Source: Clostridia bacterium
GTDB taxonomy: Bacteria; Bacillota; Clostridia; Oscillospirales; Butyricicoccaceae
Assembly: GCA_017394205.1 (NCBI GenBank)
Contig: JAFOPS010000065.1
Location: forward strand, 1 to 49,725
DNA length: 49,725 nt
Reading direction: 5' to 3'
The position numbers and the translations under genes were made by a program. Below are positions 14,951-23,835 of the stretch, piece by piece (positions within the stretch are counted from its first letter, which is position 1; each line of letters starts with the position of its first letter). Under the pieces are notes generated by a model. The model had not been told where the DNA came from and did no database searches. It saw only the letters and a list, made by a program, of their open reading frames with translations.

Positions 14951-15859
14951 GTGGCGCGCATCGACCGTCTGTCCTATCTCTGCCGGCCGGAGGACGCCGG
15001 CCTTGAGGTCCTGTCGCTGCTGCGGCGGGAGTTTCATCTGTCCGCCAATCTGCTGCGCCAGCTCAAGACCAGCGAAACCGGCATTCTGCTGGACGGCGTC
15101 CGCGTCACCGTGCGGCAGCGGGTGACGGCGGGGCAGGAGCTTTCGATCCTGCGGGAGCCCGACTCGGGCAAAATGCGCCGCGTCCCGCCTGCGGCGGGGC
15201 CGCTGGACGTCGTTTACGAAGACGGCGATCTGCTCATCCTCAACAAGCCCGCCGGGCTGGCCGTCCATCCCAGCCCCGGCCATCGGGACGGCGACACCCT
15301 GGGCAACCGGGTGGTGTGGTATCTGTCGCAGACGGGGCAAAGCCCCACCTTTCGGGCCATCAACCGGCTGGACCGGGGCACCTCGGGCCTGATGACCTGC
15401 GCCAAAAACAAGCTGGCCGCCCAGCGGCTGGAGGATCAGCTTGCGGCGGGGAACATCCGAAGGGTCTATCACGCCGTGGCCGAGGGGGTCGGTCTGCCCG
15501 CCGAGGGCGTGGTCGATCTGCCCATCGGACGGGCGGAGGGCTGCGGGATCCGCCGCTGCGTGCGGGACGACGGTCAGCGGGCCGTGACCCGGTTTCGCGT
15601 GCTGCGGGAGCAAAACGGCCGCACGCTGCTGGAGCTGCGGCTTGAGACCGGCCGCACTCACCAGATCCGCTGTCACATGAGCCATCTGGGCTTTCCGCTG
15701 TGCGGCGACTTTATGTACGGCCGCGAGATCGCGGGAATGACGGGCTTCGCCCTGCATTCCTGCGCCCTTTCGCTGATCCAGCCCTCTTCGGGAGAGGCGC
15801 TGTCCTTCACCGTCCCCGATCCCGAAATCTTTGCTTGTTTATTGGGAGGCGCCCTTTGA
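14951..15859 (+). CDS. RluA family 23S rRNA/tRNA pseudouridine synthase
   Basis: About 300 residues. An N-terminal S4-like RNA-binding part (LRREFHLSANLLRQLKTSETGILLDG) precedes the catalytic domain with the HRLDRGTSG-equivalent INRLDRGTSGLM, whose Asp is the nucleophile, and LETGRTHQIRCHMSHLGFPLCGD. It isomerises uridine in rRNA or tRNA; RluD- or RluC-like specificity cannot be told. The start is a puzzle: the best ribosome-binding site, AAGGAGGT at 14945-14952, points with 7-nt spacing at ATC 14960, not at a usual start codon. I list GTG 14951, the first conventional codon after the predicted transcript start. The stop overlaps the vanW start (TTGA). Confidence 0.85.
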   Translation: MARIDRLSYLCRPEDAGLEVLSLLRREFHLSANLLRQLKTSETGILLDGVRVTVRQRVTAGQELSILREPDSGKMRRVPPAAGPLDVVYEDGDLLILNKPAGLAVHPSPGHRDGDTLGNRVVWYLSQTGQSPTFRAINRLDRGTSGLMTCAKNKLAAQRLEDQLAAGNIRRVYHAVAEGVGLPAEGVVDLPIGRAEGCGIRRCVRDDGQRAVTRFRVLREQNGRTLLELRLETGRTHQIRCHMSHLGFPLCGDFMYGREIAGMTGFALHSCALSLIQPSSGEALSFTVPDPEIFACLLGGAL

Positions 15860-16674
15860 AACGGTTTTCTGAGCTTTCCCCCGCCGCCTATCGCATCGCG
15901 GTGGAGAAAAACATTTGGCAGCGCAGGCTGAAGGACGCCTTTTCCGGCGCGCGCTTCGCCGCGCAAAAGCAGGAAACGCCTCTGCCCGTCCTGATCTGCC
16001 GGCACAATTCTCTCATCCGCCGGACCCTGGGGCAGGTGGATATGCGCCTGCAAAACAACAAGGCGGTCTCGCTGGGGCTGGCCGCGCCCTGTGTCGACGG
16101 CATCCTCATCCGCCCGGGAGAGACCTTTTCCTTTTGGCGGCTGGTAGGCCGATGCACCGAAAAACGCGGCTTTTTGCCCGGGATGGTGCTGCACAACGGC
16201 ACCCCCGGCGAAAGTGTGGGCGGCGGCATGTGCCAGTTCACCAACCTGCTGCACTGGATGGCCCTGCACTCCGACCTGACGGTGGCCGAGCGCCATCACC
16301 ACGACGATTACGACCTGTTTCCCGATTTCGGGCGGCAGGTGCCCTTCGGCGTGGGGACGTCGATCCTGTACAATTATCTGGATTATCGCCTGTATAACGG
16401 CACGCCGGACACCTGGCAGATCCTGGTGCGCAGCGACGGGGAATATCTCCGGGGCGAGCTGCGCTGCTCGACGCAGCCCGACCACGTGTGGCACATCTGC
16501 TGCGAGGAGGAGTATTTTTCCCGGGAAAACGGCGTCTGGTACCGGAACAACCGGGTGATCCGCCGCTGCGTCGACCGCGCCACGGGAAACGAGCGCTCCC
16601 GCGAGCTTTTGCAGGCGCCCCATGCCCGCGTCTGCTATGATGAACAGTATATCGATCCCAAAAAGATCCGCTGA
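15856..16674 (+). CDS. VanW family protein
   Basis: A 272-residue protein of the VanW family. The conserved core is ETFSFWRLVGRCTEKRGFLPGM, then GESVGGGMCQFTNLLHWMALHSDL, HHHDDYDLFPD and GTSILYNYLDYRLYN. VanW accompanies VanB-type glycopeptide resistance in some strains, but most family members occur without it and have no proven activity. There is no signal peptide or membrane segment, so it appears intracellular. The TTG start overlaps the previous stop, with GGAGG 7 bp before it, showing translational coupling. No vanHAX genes are nearby, so this is not evidence of vancomycin resistance. Confidence 0.88.
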   Translation: MKRFSELSPAAYRIAVEKNIWQRRLKDAFSGARFAAQKQETPLPVLICRHNSLIRRTLGQVDMRLQNNKAVSLGLAAPCVDGILIRPGETFSFWRLVGRCTEKRGFLPGMVLHNGTPGESVGGGMCQFTNLLHWMALHSDLTVAERHHHDDYDLFPDFGRQVPFGVGTSILYNYLDYRLYNGTPDTWQILVRSDGEYLRGELRCSTQPDHVWHICCEEEYFSRENGVWYRNNRVIRRCVDRATGNERSRELLQAPHARVCYDEQYIDPKKIR

Positions 16675-16692
16675 TTGGAAGAGGGGTTCCTT

Positions 16693-18342
16693 ATGAAAAC
16701 CGCATTTCTGCCCTTTGACGATGCCGGCCGCATGATCCGCGGCGGGCGGGCCTGCGTGGCAAACAACGGCATGGTGTCGGCCGGGCGGGCCGAGGCCGCC
16801 GCCATCGGCTGCTCGATCCTGGAGCAGGGCGGCAACGCCGTAGACGCCGCCGTTGCCGTGGCCTTTGCCCTGGGCGTCTGCGAGCCCAACGCCTCCGGCG
16901 TGGGCGGGGGCGGCTTTATGCTTCTGCGGGACGGGGACACCGGCAAGTGCGTTTTTCTCGATTTTCGCGAAACAGCGCCCGCTGCCGCCGCGCCCGACAT
17001 GTATCTCCCCGCCGACGTTTCCCGCAATCTGGCGGCAGACGGCTCCAACGTCTACGGCGGGCGGGCAGCCGGCGTCCCCGGCGACGTGGCGGGGCTGTTG
17101 TACGCTCTGGAGCATTACGGCACGCTGGACCGGCGGCAGGTGATCGCGCCCGCCGCCGCGCTGGCGCGGGAGGGCTATCCGGTGACGCCGCTGCTTCACG
17201 GCGACATCGCCGCCCACGCCGACGATCTGATCCGCTGGGGCGACGGAGGCTCGGTCTATCTGCCCGGCGGCGCGGTGCCCCCCGTTGGGGCGATCCTGCG
17301 CAACCCCGATCTGGCGGACACGCTGGACCGGATCGCCGAAGGCGGCCGGGATGCTTTTTACCGGGGCGAGATCGCCGACCGCATCCTGGAGCGGATGCAT
17401 AAGGACGGCGGTCTGATCACCCGCGCCGATCTGGAGGGCTTCCGGGTGCGGGTGCTGGAGCCGGTGCGGGGCACCTATCGGGGCTATGAGGTCCTTTCGT
17501 CTCCGCCGCCCTCCTCCGGCGGCACCCACGTGATCCAGTGCCTCAACCTGCTGGAGCATTTCGACGTCGCCTCCATGGCGCCCGACAGTCCCGAAACGCT
17601 CCATCTGTTTTCCGAGATCTTCAAGCAGGTCTATTCCGACCGGGCGGCCTATATGGGCGACCCCGCCTTTGTGAAGGTGCCTCTGTCGGGCCTGCTGAGC
17701 AAGGACTATGCCGCCGCCCGGGCCAAGCTGCTGGATCCCGCCAGCCCTCATGCCCCGCAGCGGGGCGATCCGCTCCCCTACGAGAGCCCCAGCACTACCC
17801 ATTTTTCCGTCGCCGACCGGGCGGGGAATCTGGTGGCCGTCACCCGCACCATCAACCATTTCTTCGGATCCTGCGCGATGCCCCGGGGCACGGGCTTCCT
17901 GCTCAACGACGAGATGGAGGATTTTTCCGTGGATCCCGCCTCCATCAACGCCCCGGCGGGCGGCAAGATCCCGCTGAGCTGCATGTCGCCCACCTTTTTG
18001 CTGAAGGACGGCAAGCCTTTTGCCGTGCTGGGCAGCCCGGGCGGCATCCGCATCATCTCCTCGGTGGTGCAGGTGATCTCCAATCTGATCGACCGCGGCA
18101 TGCCGCTGGAGCAGGCGGTGAACGCCCCCCGCATGGGCGACGACCAGACCGATCTTTTGATTTACGAAAGCCGGTTTTCTCCCGCCGCCGTGTCCGCGCT
18201 GGCAAAAATGGGCCATCCGCTGAAGGCTTACGGCGAATGGGACCGGATCATGGGCGCGGTGAACGCAGTGCAGTTTTTGGAAAACGGCACGCTTGCCGGC
18301 GCCGCCGACCCCCGGCGGGACGGGCTTGCTTTGGGAGTGTGA
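16693..18342 (+). CDS. ggt: Gamma-glutamyltransferase (Ntn-hydrolase)
   Basis: A 549-residue gamma-glutamyltranspeptidase of full length. The self-cleavage/nucleophile site is at Thr368 in ESPSTTHFSVADRAG, and the small subunit then has MPRGTGFLLNDEMEDFS and SCMSPTFL, which build the glutamyl site. The large-subunit part begins VANNGMVSAGRAEAAAIG. It hydrolyses or transfers the gamma-glutamyl group of glutathione or gamma-glutamyl peptides. No signal peptide is evident, so it may be cytosolic, unlike many secreted homologues. AAGAGGGG lies 6 bp before ATG 16693. It is followed by a hydrolase gene 2 bp downstream. Confidence 0.93.
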   Translation: MKTAFLPFDDAGRMIRGGRACVANNGMVSAGRAEAAAIGCSILEQGGNAVDAAVAVAFALGVCEPNASGVGGGGFMLLRDGDTGKCVFLDFRETAPAAAAPDMYLPADVSRNLAADGSNVYGGRAAGVPGDVAGLLYALEHYGTLDRRQVIAPAAALAREGYPVTPLLHGDIAAHADDLIRWGDGGSVYLPGGAVPPVGAILRNPDLADTLDRIAEGGRDAFYRGEIADRILERMHKDGGLITRADLEGFRVRVLEPVRGTYRGYEVLSSPPPSSGGTHVIQCLNLLEHFDVASMAPDSPETLHLFSEIFKQVYSDRAAYMGDPAFVKVPLSGLLSKDYAAARAKLLDPASPHAPQRGDPLPYESPSTTHFSVADRAGNLVAVTRTINHFFGSCAMPRGTGFLLNDEMEDFSVDPASINAPAGGKIPLSCMSPTFLLKDGKPFAVLGSPGGIRIISSVVQVISNLIDRGMPLEQAVNAPRMGDDQTDLLIYESRFSPAAVSALAKMGHPLKAYGEWDRIMGAVNAVQFLENGTLAGAADPRRDGLALGV

Positions 18343-18344
18343 CC

Positions 18345-19283
18345 ATGAAGATTGCGTTTTTTGTGATCCTGGGGCTGGCCGCCCTGTATTTTCTGAGCTG
18401 CTTCGTGCTGCTGTTCGTCTTTTTGCGCCGCCGGCGCGACGACCCCGAAAGCACCCTCCGCACGCTGGAGGGGACGCCCATGGAGCGCTATCTCCCCGCC
18501 ATCCGCAAGGCGCGGGAATGGTATCCCGCCCAAAAGCATGAGGATATTTTCATCAACAGCTTCGACGGGCTGCGCCTCCACGCGACGCTCATCCGGCAGG
18601 AGGACCCCCGGGGCACGGCGATCCTGTGCCACGGCTTTCACAGCAGCGGGCCGGCCGATTTCAGCTGCGCCCTGCGTCCGCTGTACGAGCGGGGCTTCCA
18701 GCTTCTGGTGATCGACCAGCGGGCCCATCTGAAAAGCGGCGGAAGGTGGCTGACCATGGGCGTAAAGGAGCGGCGGGACGTGCAGTCCTGGGCCCGGTGG
18801 GCGGCGCGGCAGTTCGGGCCGGAGCATCCGCTCTATCTGGAGGGCATGTCCATGGGAGCCGCCACGGTGCTCATGGCCTCGGAGCTGCCTCTGCCGGCCA
18901 ACGTCAGGGCCGTCGTGGCAGACTGCGGCTACACCTCGCCCCGTGAGATCTTTTCTTCGGTGATCGGGCGCATGCTGCCCCATCCCCGCGTTTTGCTGTG
19001 GGGCGCCGACCTGTGCTGCCGGCTGGCGGCGGGCTTTTCCGTCGACGGCGCCGACGCCCGCAAGGCCCTGGCACGCACGAAGCTGCCCGTCCTGTTGATC
19101 CACGGCGAGGCCGACACTTTCGTCCCCTGCTTCATGTCCCGGGAGAATTACGAGGCCGCAGCGGGGGAAAAGACGCTGGTCACCGTCCCCGGCGCCACCC
19201 ACGGGATGAGCTATCTGGTGGACGAGCCCAAGGTCACGGCGGCGCTGGACGCGTTTTTGGACCGCCACATCCCGCGGAAATGA
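18345..19283 (+). CDS. Membrane-anchored alpha/beta hydrolase
   Basis: A 312-residue protein with one N-terminal membrane segment (about 4-27) and an alpha/beta-hydrolase domain related to the BAAT/BD-FAE peptidase-like group. The triad is visible: Ser169 in GMSMGAA, Asp257 in HGEADTFVP and His286 in ATHGMSY. The oxyanion strand has LCHGFHSSG. DQRAHLKSGGRWLTMGVKER is typical of hydrolases annotated as carboxylesterase or serine aminopeptidase. It is the last gene of the rluA operon, 2 bp after ggt, closed by a strong terminator. Substrate unknown. Confidence 0.88.
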   Translation: MKIAFFVILGLAALYFLSCFVLLFVFLRRRRDDPESTLRTLEGTPMERYLPAIRKAREWYPAQKHEDIFINSFDGLRLHATLIRQEDPRGTAILCHGFHSSGPADFSCALRPLYERGFQLLVIDQRAHLKSGGRWLTMGVKERRDVQSWARWAARQFGPEHPLYLEGMSMGAATVLMASELPLPANVRAVVADCGYTSPREIFSSVIGRMLPHPRVLLWGADLCCRLAAGFSVDGADARKALARTKLPVLLIHGEADTFVPCFMSRENYEAAAGEKTLVTVPGATHGMSYLVDEPKVTAALDAFLDRHIPRK

Positions 19284-19324
19284 CTCGCCGCGCCGCAAAC
19301 AGGCACAATGAAAAGCAGGCAAAC

Positions 19325-19359
19325 GGAGGCGCTTCGGAAGGAAGCGCCTCCTCTTTTTT
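19325..19359 (+). terminator. Terminator of the rluA-hydrolase operon
   Basis: GGAGGCGCTTC and GAAGCGCCTCC form a perfect 11-bp stem around GGAAG, followed by TCTTTTTT. Confidence 0.88.
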
Positions 19360-19396
19360 GAAAAATACACGGCGGTTTTTGCATATTCGGAGGCAA

Positions 19397-19425
19397 TTGA
19401 CCACGCCGGCCAGCGATGGTATAAT
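19397..19425 (+). promoter_or_regulatory. Strong promoter of the GNAT gene
   Basis: TTGACC and perfect TATAAT are separated by 17 bp. Confidence 0.8.
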
Positions 19426-19461
19426 GATTAAAACAACTCGAAGCTTGCGGAGGAACACAGT

Positions 19462-19917
19462 GTGCTTGAATATCATAAAACAACTGACGATGAGAAGTAT
19501 TTAATCTGCAATTGGAAATATGATGGCGACTATGCTATCTATAATAACCCTCCTTATGAGGAACAGTTAAAAATGCATCGAGGCTTCGCAAATCCAAAGA
19601 ACAACTTCTATTCATTCACAGATGGGAAAGAGCTGATCGGTTATATCAATCTGATTGAAGAGGACACAGAAGTTTTCTTTGGGATCGGTGTTAATCCTGC
19701 TTTCTGCAATAAAGGATACGGACAAATAATAAGCAAGCAAGCTTGTGAGCTATCTCATCAATTGTATCCGGGAAAGCCCATTTATCTGGAAGTGCGGACG
19801 TGGAATATGAGAGCAGTCAGATGTTATGAGAAGGCAGGCTTTCGTATCGTTGGCGAACCGATTACACAGAAAACGCCCCTTGGCGAGGGGACCTTTTTTC
19901 ATATGGTTGCAGATTAA
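19462..19917 (+). CDS. GNAT family N-acetyltransferase
   Basis: A 151-residue acetyltransferase. The acetyl-CoA binding motif A is GIGVNPAFCNKGYGQIISKQA (the R/QxxGxG/A position is NKGYGQ), followed by LEVRTWNMRAVRCYEKAGF, the standard C-terminal strand. The acceptor substrate cannot be told; the family includes protein, aminoglycoside and small-molecule acetylases. The start is GTG 19462 with GGAGG 8 bp upstream. The coding sequence is clearly less GC-rich than its neighbours, which suggests a different origin. It is monocistronic with its own promoter and terminator. Confidence 0.88.
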   Translation: MLEYHKTTDDEKYLICNWKYDGDYAIYNNPPYEEQLKMHRGFANPKNNFYSFTDGKELIGYINLIEEDTEVFFGIGVNPAFCNKGYGQIISKQACELSHQLYPGKPIYLEVRTWNMRAVRCYEKAGFRIVGEPITQKTPLGEGTFFHMVAD

Positions 19918-20002
19918 CAAATTCCAATTTATCTGTCCGAAGCTCTGAAACCTGTTGATTTTTCTGCATTTTCCGCAGTTCTGCTGCCATAAAAAGCTCC
20001 GT

Positions 20003-20035
20003 TTTCCCTTGTTGGAAAAACAAGGGAAACTTTTT
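20003..20035 (+). terminator. Terminator after the GNAT gene
   Basis: TTTCCCTTGTT and AACAAGGGAAA form an 11-bp stem around GGAAA, followed by CTTTTT. Confidence 0.8.
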
Positions 20036-20170
20036 ATCAGTCGCCGCCTGCTGCCTTATCCGGCAGGCGGCCGTGAGCCGAAGGGCATGATCGCGGAATT
20101 TCAGAATGCCGGGCGCGGCAATGCACTCCTCCGTGCGAGAGCCGGACCGTCACGCACGCAAGAAAACCGC

Positions 20171-20206
20171 AAAAGAGCAGAGGCGCGGGCTATGCCCGCG
20201 CCTCTG
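20171..20206 (-). terminator. Terminator of the secreted peptidase gene
   Basis: On the minus strand CAGAGGCGCGGGC and GCCCGCGCCTCTG pair over 13 bp around ATA and run into CTCTTTT. Confidence 0.8.
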
Positions 20207-20251
20207 TGCGATTCGTCCTGTTTTCAAGAATTCTTCTGCCGAATGCCGCGT

Positions 20252-21439
20252 TCAAAACTTAAACGGCGGCGGGCAAAACCGCAAAACGGAATCAACGAAC
20301 GGAGATCCGCTTATGCATCCTTTATCGATCTTTACGAAGGAATATCCCGGCCATCCATAATGTAAAATATAGCGATCCCCGGCCGACCCCTCTTCATAAC
20401 CGTATGCGATCACCGCATGGCTGCGGTAGGGATGGCCTTCTCTGTCAACCATTGGAAGAGTGGCGCTTATGACGCAGGGTCGTTTTTTGGTTTTGATCTC
20501 GGTGATCGCCTTGCTCACATAGTATTCCGTCGTGCTTTCTGCATAGATCTTGTGCTTTTTGCAGAATTCCTGCAAGACTTTTGCCTGCTTGGAGGCTCTT
20601 ATCGCATTGTCATATCCAAGCTTCTTTCCGATCAAAATCAAATCGGCCGTTAAACGCTTAGGATAATTAACATAGTAAGAAGGAAGCGCCAACTGTCCAC
20701 GCTTCTGCCAATATCGCAGAATGATATTTGCTGCAACGTACCCGCAGAAACCTTTTTTCCCTTCTGCATAATACCCGATCTGGTTCTCTGTTTTCATTTT
20801 TTTAAGAAGGGTATACTGGCCCACATAACTGACAACCGTGCTTTGCGCCTCATCGCGCCCGCCGCAGACTGCGGCAAGGCTGCTGCCGCTCGCGGAAATA
20901 CCCTCGTCCGAAAGATAAGCCACCACGTCCGCCTGCTTGTCACGCACCAGGTTGTGGTGGATCTCATTGCAAAACGCGGTCATGGCCTGCCGCTGCTCCG
21001 GGCTGTCCAGCGAGATGACGGTCTGCTCCATCACGTCGGTATACTCCGTGCCGTCCTCTTCAAAATACCACGTCGGGCCGGCGTAATAGATCTCTCCCTT
21101 GACTTCACGATAAGGCGAAACAGACTCCGCCGCATATTCCACATACCGTCCGGAGGCGTTATGAAGGATATAATACCCCGTGGGCTCGCACTCGATCAGC
21201 GTATATTCGTTCCCGGCGAAATCCTGCAGCCTGCGGATCGCGGAGATCCGGATCTTTGCGTCTTCGGACCGGATCAGGCTCTCTGTAAGAAGGGCGATCT
21301 TTTCGGCGCGCAGGGTGTCCTTCAGGTCGCTTTTGAAAGCCGGAGCGGGCTCGCGGCCGATCCCCGCGGCAAATACCGGCTGGCACATGGTCAGCAGCGT
21401 GGCTGCCAGAAGGATCAGGCAAATGAGGCGTTTTTTCAT
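20252..21439 (-). CDS. Secreted C39-like cysteine peptidase
   Basis: A 395-residue exported protein. Residues 1-25 are a signal peptide (MKKRLICLILLAATLL, cleavage near VFA-AG). Residues 30-210 look like a propeptide or regulatory part with ETLIECEPTGYY-type strands seen in streptopain-like proteins. The catalytic part has Cys232 in GKKGFCGYVAANIILRYW and His341 in SHAVIAYGYEE, then DRYILHYGWPGYSF. It probably digests extracellular peptides or modifies a peptide, but the target is unknown. AAAGGA lies 10 bp before the ATG. The gene is less GC-rich in its 3' half and stands alone, next to the ribosomal cluster terminator. Confidence 0.8.
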   Translation of the reverse strand: MKKRLICLILLAATLLTMCQPVFAAGIGREPAPAFKSDLKDTLRAEKIALLTESLIRSEDAKIRISAIRRLQDFAGNEYTLIECEPTGYYILHNASGRYVEYAAESVSPYREVKGEIYYAGPTWYFEEDGTEYTDVMEQTVISLDSPEQRQAMTAFCNEIHHNLVRDKQADVVAYLSDEGISASGSSLAAVCGGRDEAQSTVVSYVGQYTLLKKMKTENQIGYYAEGKKGFCGYVAANIILRYWQKRGQLALPSYYVNYPKRLTADLILIGKKLGYDNAIRASKQAKVLQEFCKKHKIYAESTTEYYVSKAITEIKTKKRPCVISATLPMVDREGHPYRSHAVIAYGYEEGSAGDRYILHYGWPGYSFVKIDKGCISGSPFVDSVLRFCPPPFKF

Positions 21440-21712
21440 GGTCGTACTGTCCTTTCTTTTGATGAAATCAAGTGCATTTGCGCTTTGGGCACGCGTTTTC
21501 GCTTTGCGGCATTCTCCTCTCCATGTTTATTTGCTAACTATAATAATATACTCACTCACAAACGGCTCGTCAAGCTGCTTTTTCGGTATTTCGCCCTCTT
21601 CCTTTTTATTTTGTCAGGATCGCCAATTTTCTTCCCGCACGTTTCAGCGATTTGTACAAGGTTGGTTTTGCACTCTCTCCCCGCGGGCGCCGGCACCCTC
21701 CGGCAAAAAGAG
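21440..21712. other. Gene-poor AT-rich stretch
   Basis: This is the upstream region of the secreted peptidase gene, with AT-rich TATAATAATATACTC near 21540 that may contain its promoter. On the minus strand a short open frame (ATG GAG AGG AGA ATG CCG..., about 18 codons near 21520-21465) precedes the gene; I do not consider it proven. Confidence 0.4.
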
Positions 21713-21756
21713 AAAGGCATTGCTGCACAGCATCATTTGTGCAGCAATGCCTTTTT
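21713..21756 (-). terminator. Terminator of the ribosomal supercluster
   Basis: AAAGGCATTGCTGCACA pairs over 17 bp with TGTGCAGCAATGCCTTT around an 8-nt loop. It ends the operon beyond rplQ and is flanked by A and T runs on both sides. Confidence 0.9.
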
Positions 21757-21776
21757 GATTTGGAGCTTAAATCAAA

Positions 21777-22118
21777 TCAGACCAGCTCGATCACGGCCAT
21801 TTCGGCGCCGTCGCCCCGGCGGGGGCCGATGCGGGTGATGCGGACATAGCCGCCGACACGATCCGCATACTTGGGTGCGATCTCATCGAAGACCTTCTTG
21901 ACCACGTCTTCCTTGGTGATAAAGGTCATCGCGGCACGCTTGGCGTTCAGATCGCCTTTCTTGCCGAGGGTGATCATTTTTTCAGCAAGGGGACGCACTT
22001 CTTTCGCGCGGGTAACGGTGGTCTCGATCTTGCCGTTCTCCAGCAGATAGGTGACCATGGCGCGCAGCATGGCGCGGCGATGATCGGTCGGTCTGCCGAG
22101 CTTGCGAGTTCCGGGCAT
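21777..22118 (-). CDS. rplQ: Ribosomal protein L17
   Basis: 113 residues, the usual length. [19 protein letters not shown] is the diagnostic N-terminus and [22 protein letters not shown] the C-terminus. L17 lines the large subunit near the exit tunnel. It is the last gene of the alpha operon, 82 bp after rpoA; that gap contains a palindrome. The canonical cbiO/ecfT/truA genes do not follow. Confidence 0.97.
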   Translation of the reverse strand: MPGTRKLGRPTDHRRAMLRAMVTYLLENGKIETTVTRAKEVRPLAEKMITLGKKGDLNAKRAAMTFITKEDVVKKVFDEIAPKYADRVGGYVRITRIGPRRGDGAEMAVIELV

Positions 22119-22200
22119 GTGTGTTACCTCCTATTATCGGGTTCGGTCGGGCGTGGGCGCTGCCGCGCAGCGCCGCCCAGCCTTTGATAGAGTTTGAAAA
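22119..22200. repeat. Palindrome between rpoA and rplQ
   Basis: GGCGCTGC and GCAGCGCC (22156-22174) are perfect inverted repeats around CGC, extended by GGG/CCC-type flanks. The same arms occur between rplW and rplB at 35351-35367. Confidence 0.5.
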
Positions 22201-23151
22201 TCAGTTGTCGCTCTCTTTGGACAGGGAAAGCCCCATGTCGGCCATCTTCTTGACGACCTCTTCATAAGACTTCCGGCCCAGGTTCCGGACCTTCATCATG
22301 TCTTCCTCGGTGGTGTTCACCAGGTCTGCCACTGTGTTGATGCCGGCACGTTTCAGACAGTTGAAGGAGCGCACGGAGAGATCCAGCTCTTCGATGGTCA
22401 TCTCCAGAACCTTATCCTGCGGGGTCTCGTTCTTTTCCACCACGGTGGCCTTGGCGCCGATCTCGTCGGACAGATCCACAAACAGGCTCAGATGGTCTGT
22501 GAGGATCTTGGCGGCCAGGCTGATGGCGTCGCGGGCGGTGATGGTCTTGTCGGTAAAGACCTCCAGCGTCAGCTTGTCAAAGTTGGTCATGTTGCCGACG
22601 CGGGTGTTCTCCACCACATAGTTGACCTTATGGATGGGCGTATAGATCGAATCCACCGGGATCACGCCGATGACAGACTGCGCGGGCTTGTTCTTCTCGG
22701 CGGGGGTATAGCCCCGGCCGTGGTTGAAGGTCAGCTCCATGTTGAACTTGGCGTCTTCCATCAGGGTGACGATATGCAGCTCCGGATTGAGGATCTCGAT
22801 CTCGCTGTCACAGCGGATATCGCCGGCGGTGACTTCACCGGCGCCCATTGCCTCGATGCTCACCGTCTTTTCGCCGGGGCTGTGCAGCTTGGCGATGATC
22901 CCTTTCACGTTCAGGACGATCTCGGTCACGTCTTCCTTGACGCCGGGCACGGTGGAAAACTCGTGCTGGACGCCTTCGATCTTGATAGACGTGGCGGCCG
23001 TTCCGGGAAGGGACGACAGCAGGATGCGGCGCAGGGAGTTGCCGAGGGTAGTGCCATAACCGATCTCAAGCGGTTCTACGACGAACTTGCCATAGGAGCC
23101 GTCTTCCAGGGCTTCGACACATTCAATACTGGGCTTTTCAATTGCGATCAT
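22201..23151 (-). CDS. rpoA: RNA polymerase alpha subunit
   Basis: 316 residues, normal length. The N-terminal dimerisation domain (about 1-230) has [25 protein letters not shown]; the C-terminal domain (about 250-310) has [23 protein letters not shown] and [20 protein letters not shown], which bind UP elements and activators. It assembles the core polymerase. It lies 65 bp after rpsD. Confidence 0.98.
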   Translation of the reverse strand: MIAIEKPSIECVEALEDGSYGKFVVEPLEIGYGTTLGNSLRRILLSSLPGTAATSIKIEGVQHEFSTVPGVKEDVTEIVLNVKGIIAKLHSPGEKTVSIEAMGAGEVTAGDIRCDSEIEILNPELHIVTLMEDAKFNMELTFNHGRGYTPAEKNKPAQSVIGVIPVDSIYTPIHKVNYVVENTRVGNMTNFDKLTLEVFTDKTITARDAISLAAKILTDHLSLFVDLSDEIGAKATVVEKNETPQDKVLEMTIEELDLSVRSFNCLKRAGINTVADLVNTTEEDMMKVRNLGRKSYEEVVKKMADMGLSLSKESDN

Positions 23152-23216
23152 TCGGTACCCTCCTATGTTAAAAGTCGCTGCTTAAGCCAATAAAAGCCAA
23201 TGCTGCGAGGGATCGG

Positions 23217-23816
23217 TTACTTGGAGTACAACTCGACGATGAGGTGCTCCTCGATGGGCATGTCGATCTCTTCTCTCGTGGGAACAGCAAGCACCTGGCC
23301 GACCAGGGTCTCAGCGTTGAAATCCAGCCACTTGGGGACCGTGTGGAAGGAATTGCGCTCCAGATTCTGGGCGAAACGGGCGATGGAGCGGGAGCTCTCC
23401 TTCACGGCGATGACCATGCCGGGCTTGACCTGGAAGCTGGGGATGTTGACGTTCTTGCCGTCGACGGTGAAGTGACCGTGGCTGACCATCTGACGCGCCT
23501 CGCGGCGGGTAGCGGCCAGGCCCAGACGGAAGATCACGTTGTCCAGACGGCACTCCAGCTGGATGAGCAGGTTGTCGCCGGCCTTGCCGGGCATACGGAC
23601 GGCCTTCTCATAATAGCCGTGGAACTGCTTCTCCAGGATGCCGTAGATGAACTTGACCTTCTGCTTTTCCTGCAGCTGGGTGCCGTACTCGGACTTTTTG
23701 CGGCGGGTACGGGTGTTCATGTTGCGGTTGGTTTCCTTCTTATAATAGCCCATCGAGGCGGGGCTGATGCCCAGCGCCTTGGCGCGCTTGGCGATGGGTT
23801 GCGTATTTTTAGCCAT
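23217..23816 (-). CDS. rpsD: Ribosomal protein S4
   Basis: 199 residues. The N-terminal AKNTQPIAKRAKALGISPASMG lacks the Cys4 zinc site of the C+ form, so this is a zinc-free paralogue. The S4 RNA-binding domain has LECRLDNVIFRLGLAATRREARQMVSHGHFTVDGKNVNIPS. S4 nucleates assembly of the 30S body. GGGAGGT precedes the ATG. Confidence 0.97.
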   Translation of the reverse strand: MAKNTQPIAKRAKALGISPASMGYYKKETNRNMNTRTRRKKSEYGTQLQEKQKVKFIYGILEKQFHGYYEKAVRMPGKAGDNLLIQLECRLDNVIFRLGLAATRREARQMVSHGHFTVDGKNVNIPSFQVKPGMVIAVKESSRSIARFAQNLERNSFHTVPKWLDFNAETLVGQVLAVPTREEIDMPIEEHLIVELYSK

Positions 23817-23835
23817 AACTTGTTACCTCCCTTTG

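Larger units (their letters stand above)
19918..20251. other. Gene-free stretch with hairpins
   Basis: No gene is supported. It holds the GNAT terminator, a hairpin GCCGCCTGC/GCAGGCGGC at 20043-20071, and the terminator of the secreted peptidase gene. The bases 20080-20170 show no structure I recognise. Confidence 0.6.

Noticed and set aside
15856..16674. Vancomycin resistance locus
   Set aside because: Only a vanW-family gene is present; there is no vanHAX, vanR or vanS. The family is widespread outside resistance clusters.
15673..18216. An 847-codon minus-strand open frame over vanW and ggt
   Set aside because: Antisense to two clear genes with intact motifs; no ribosome-binding site or domain.
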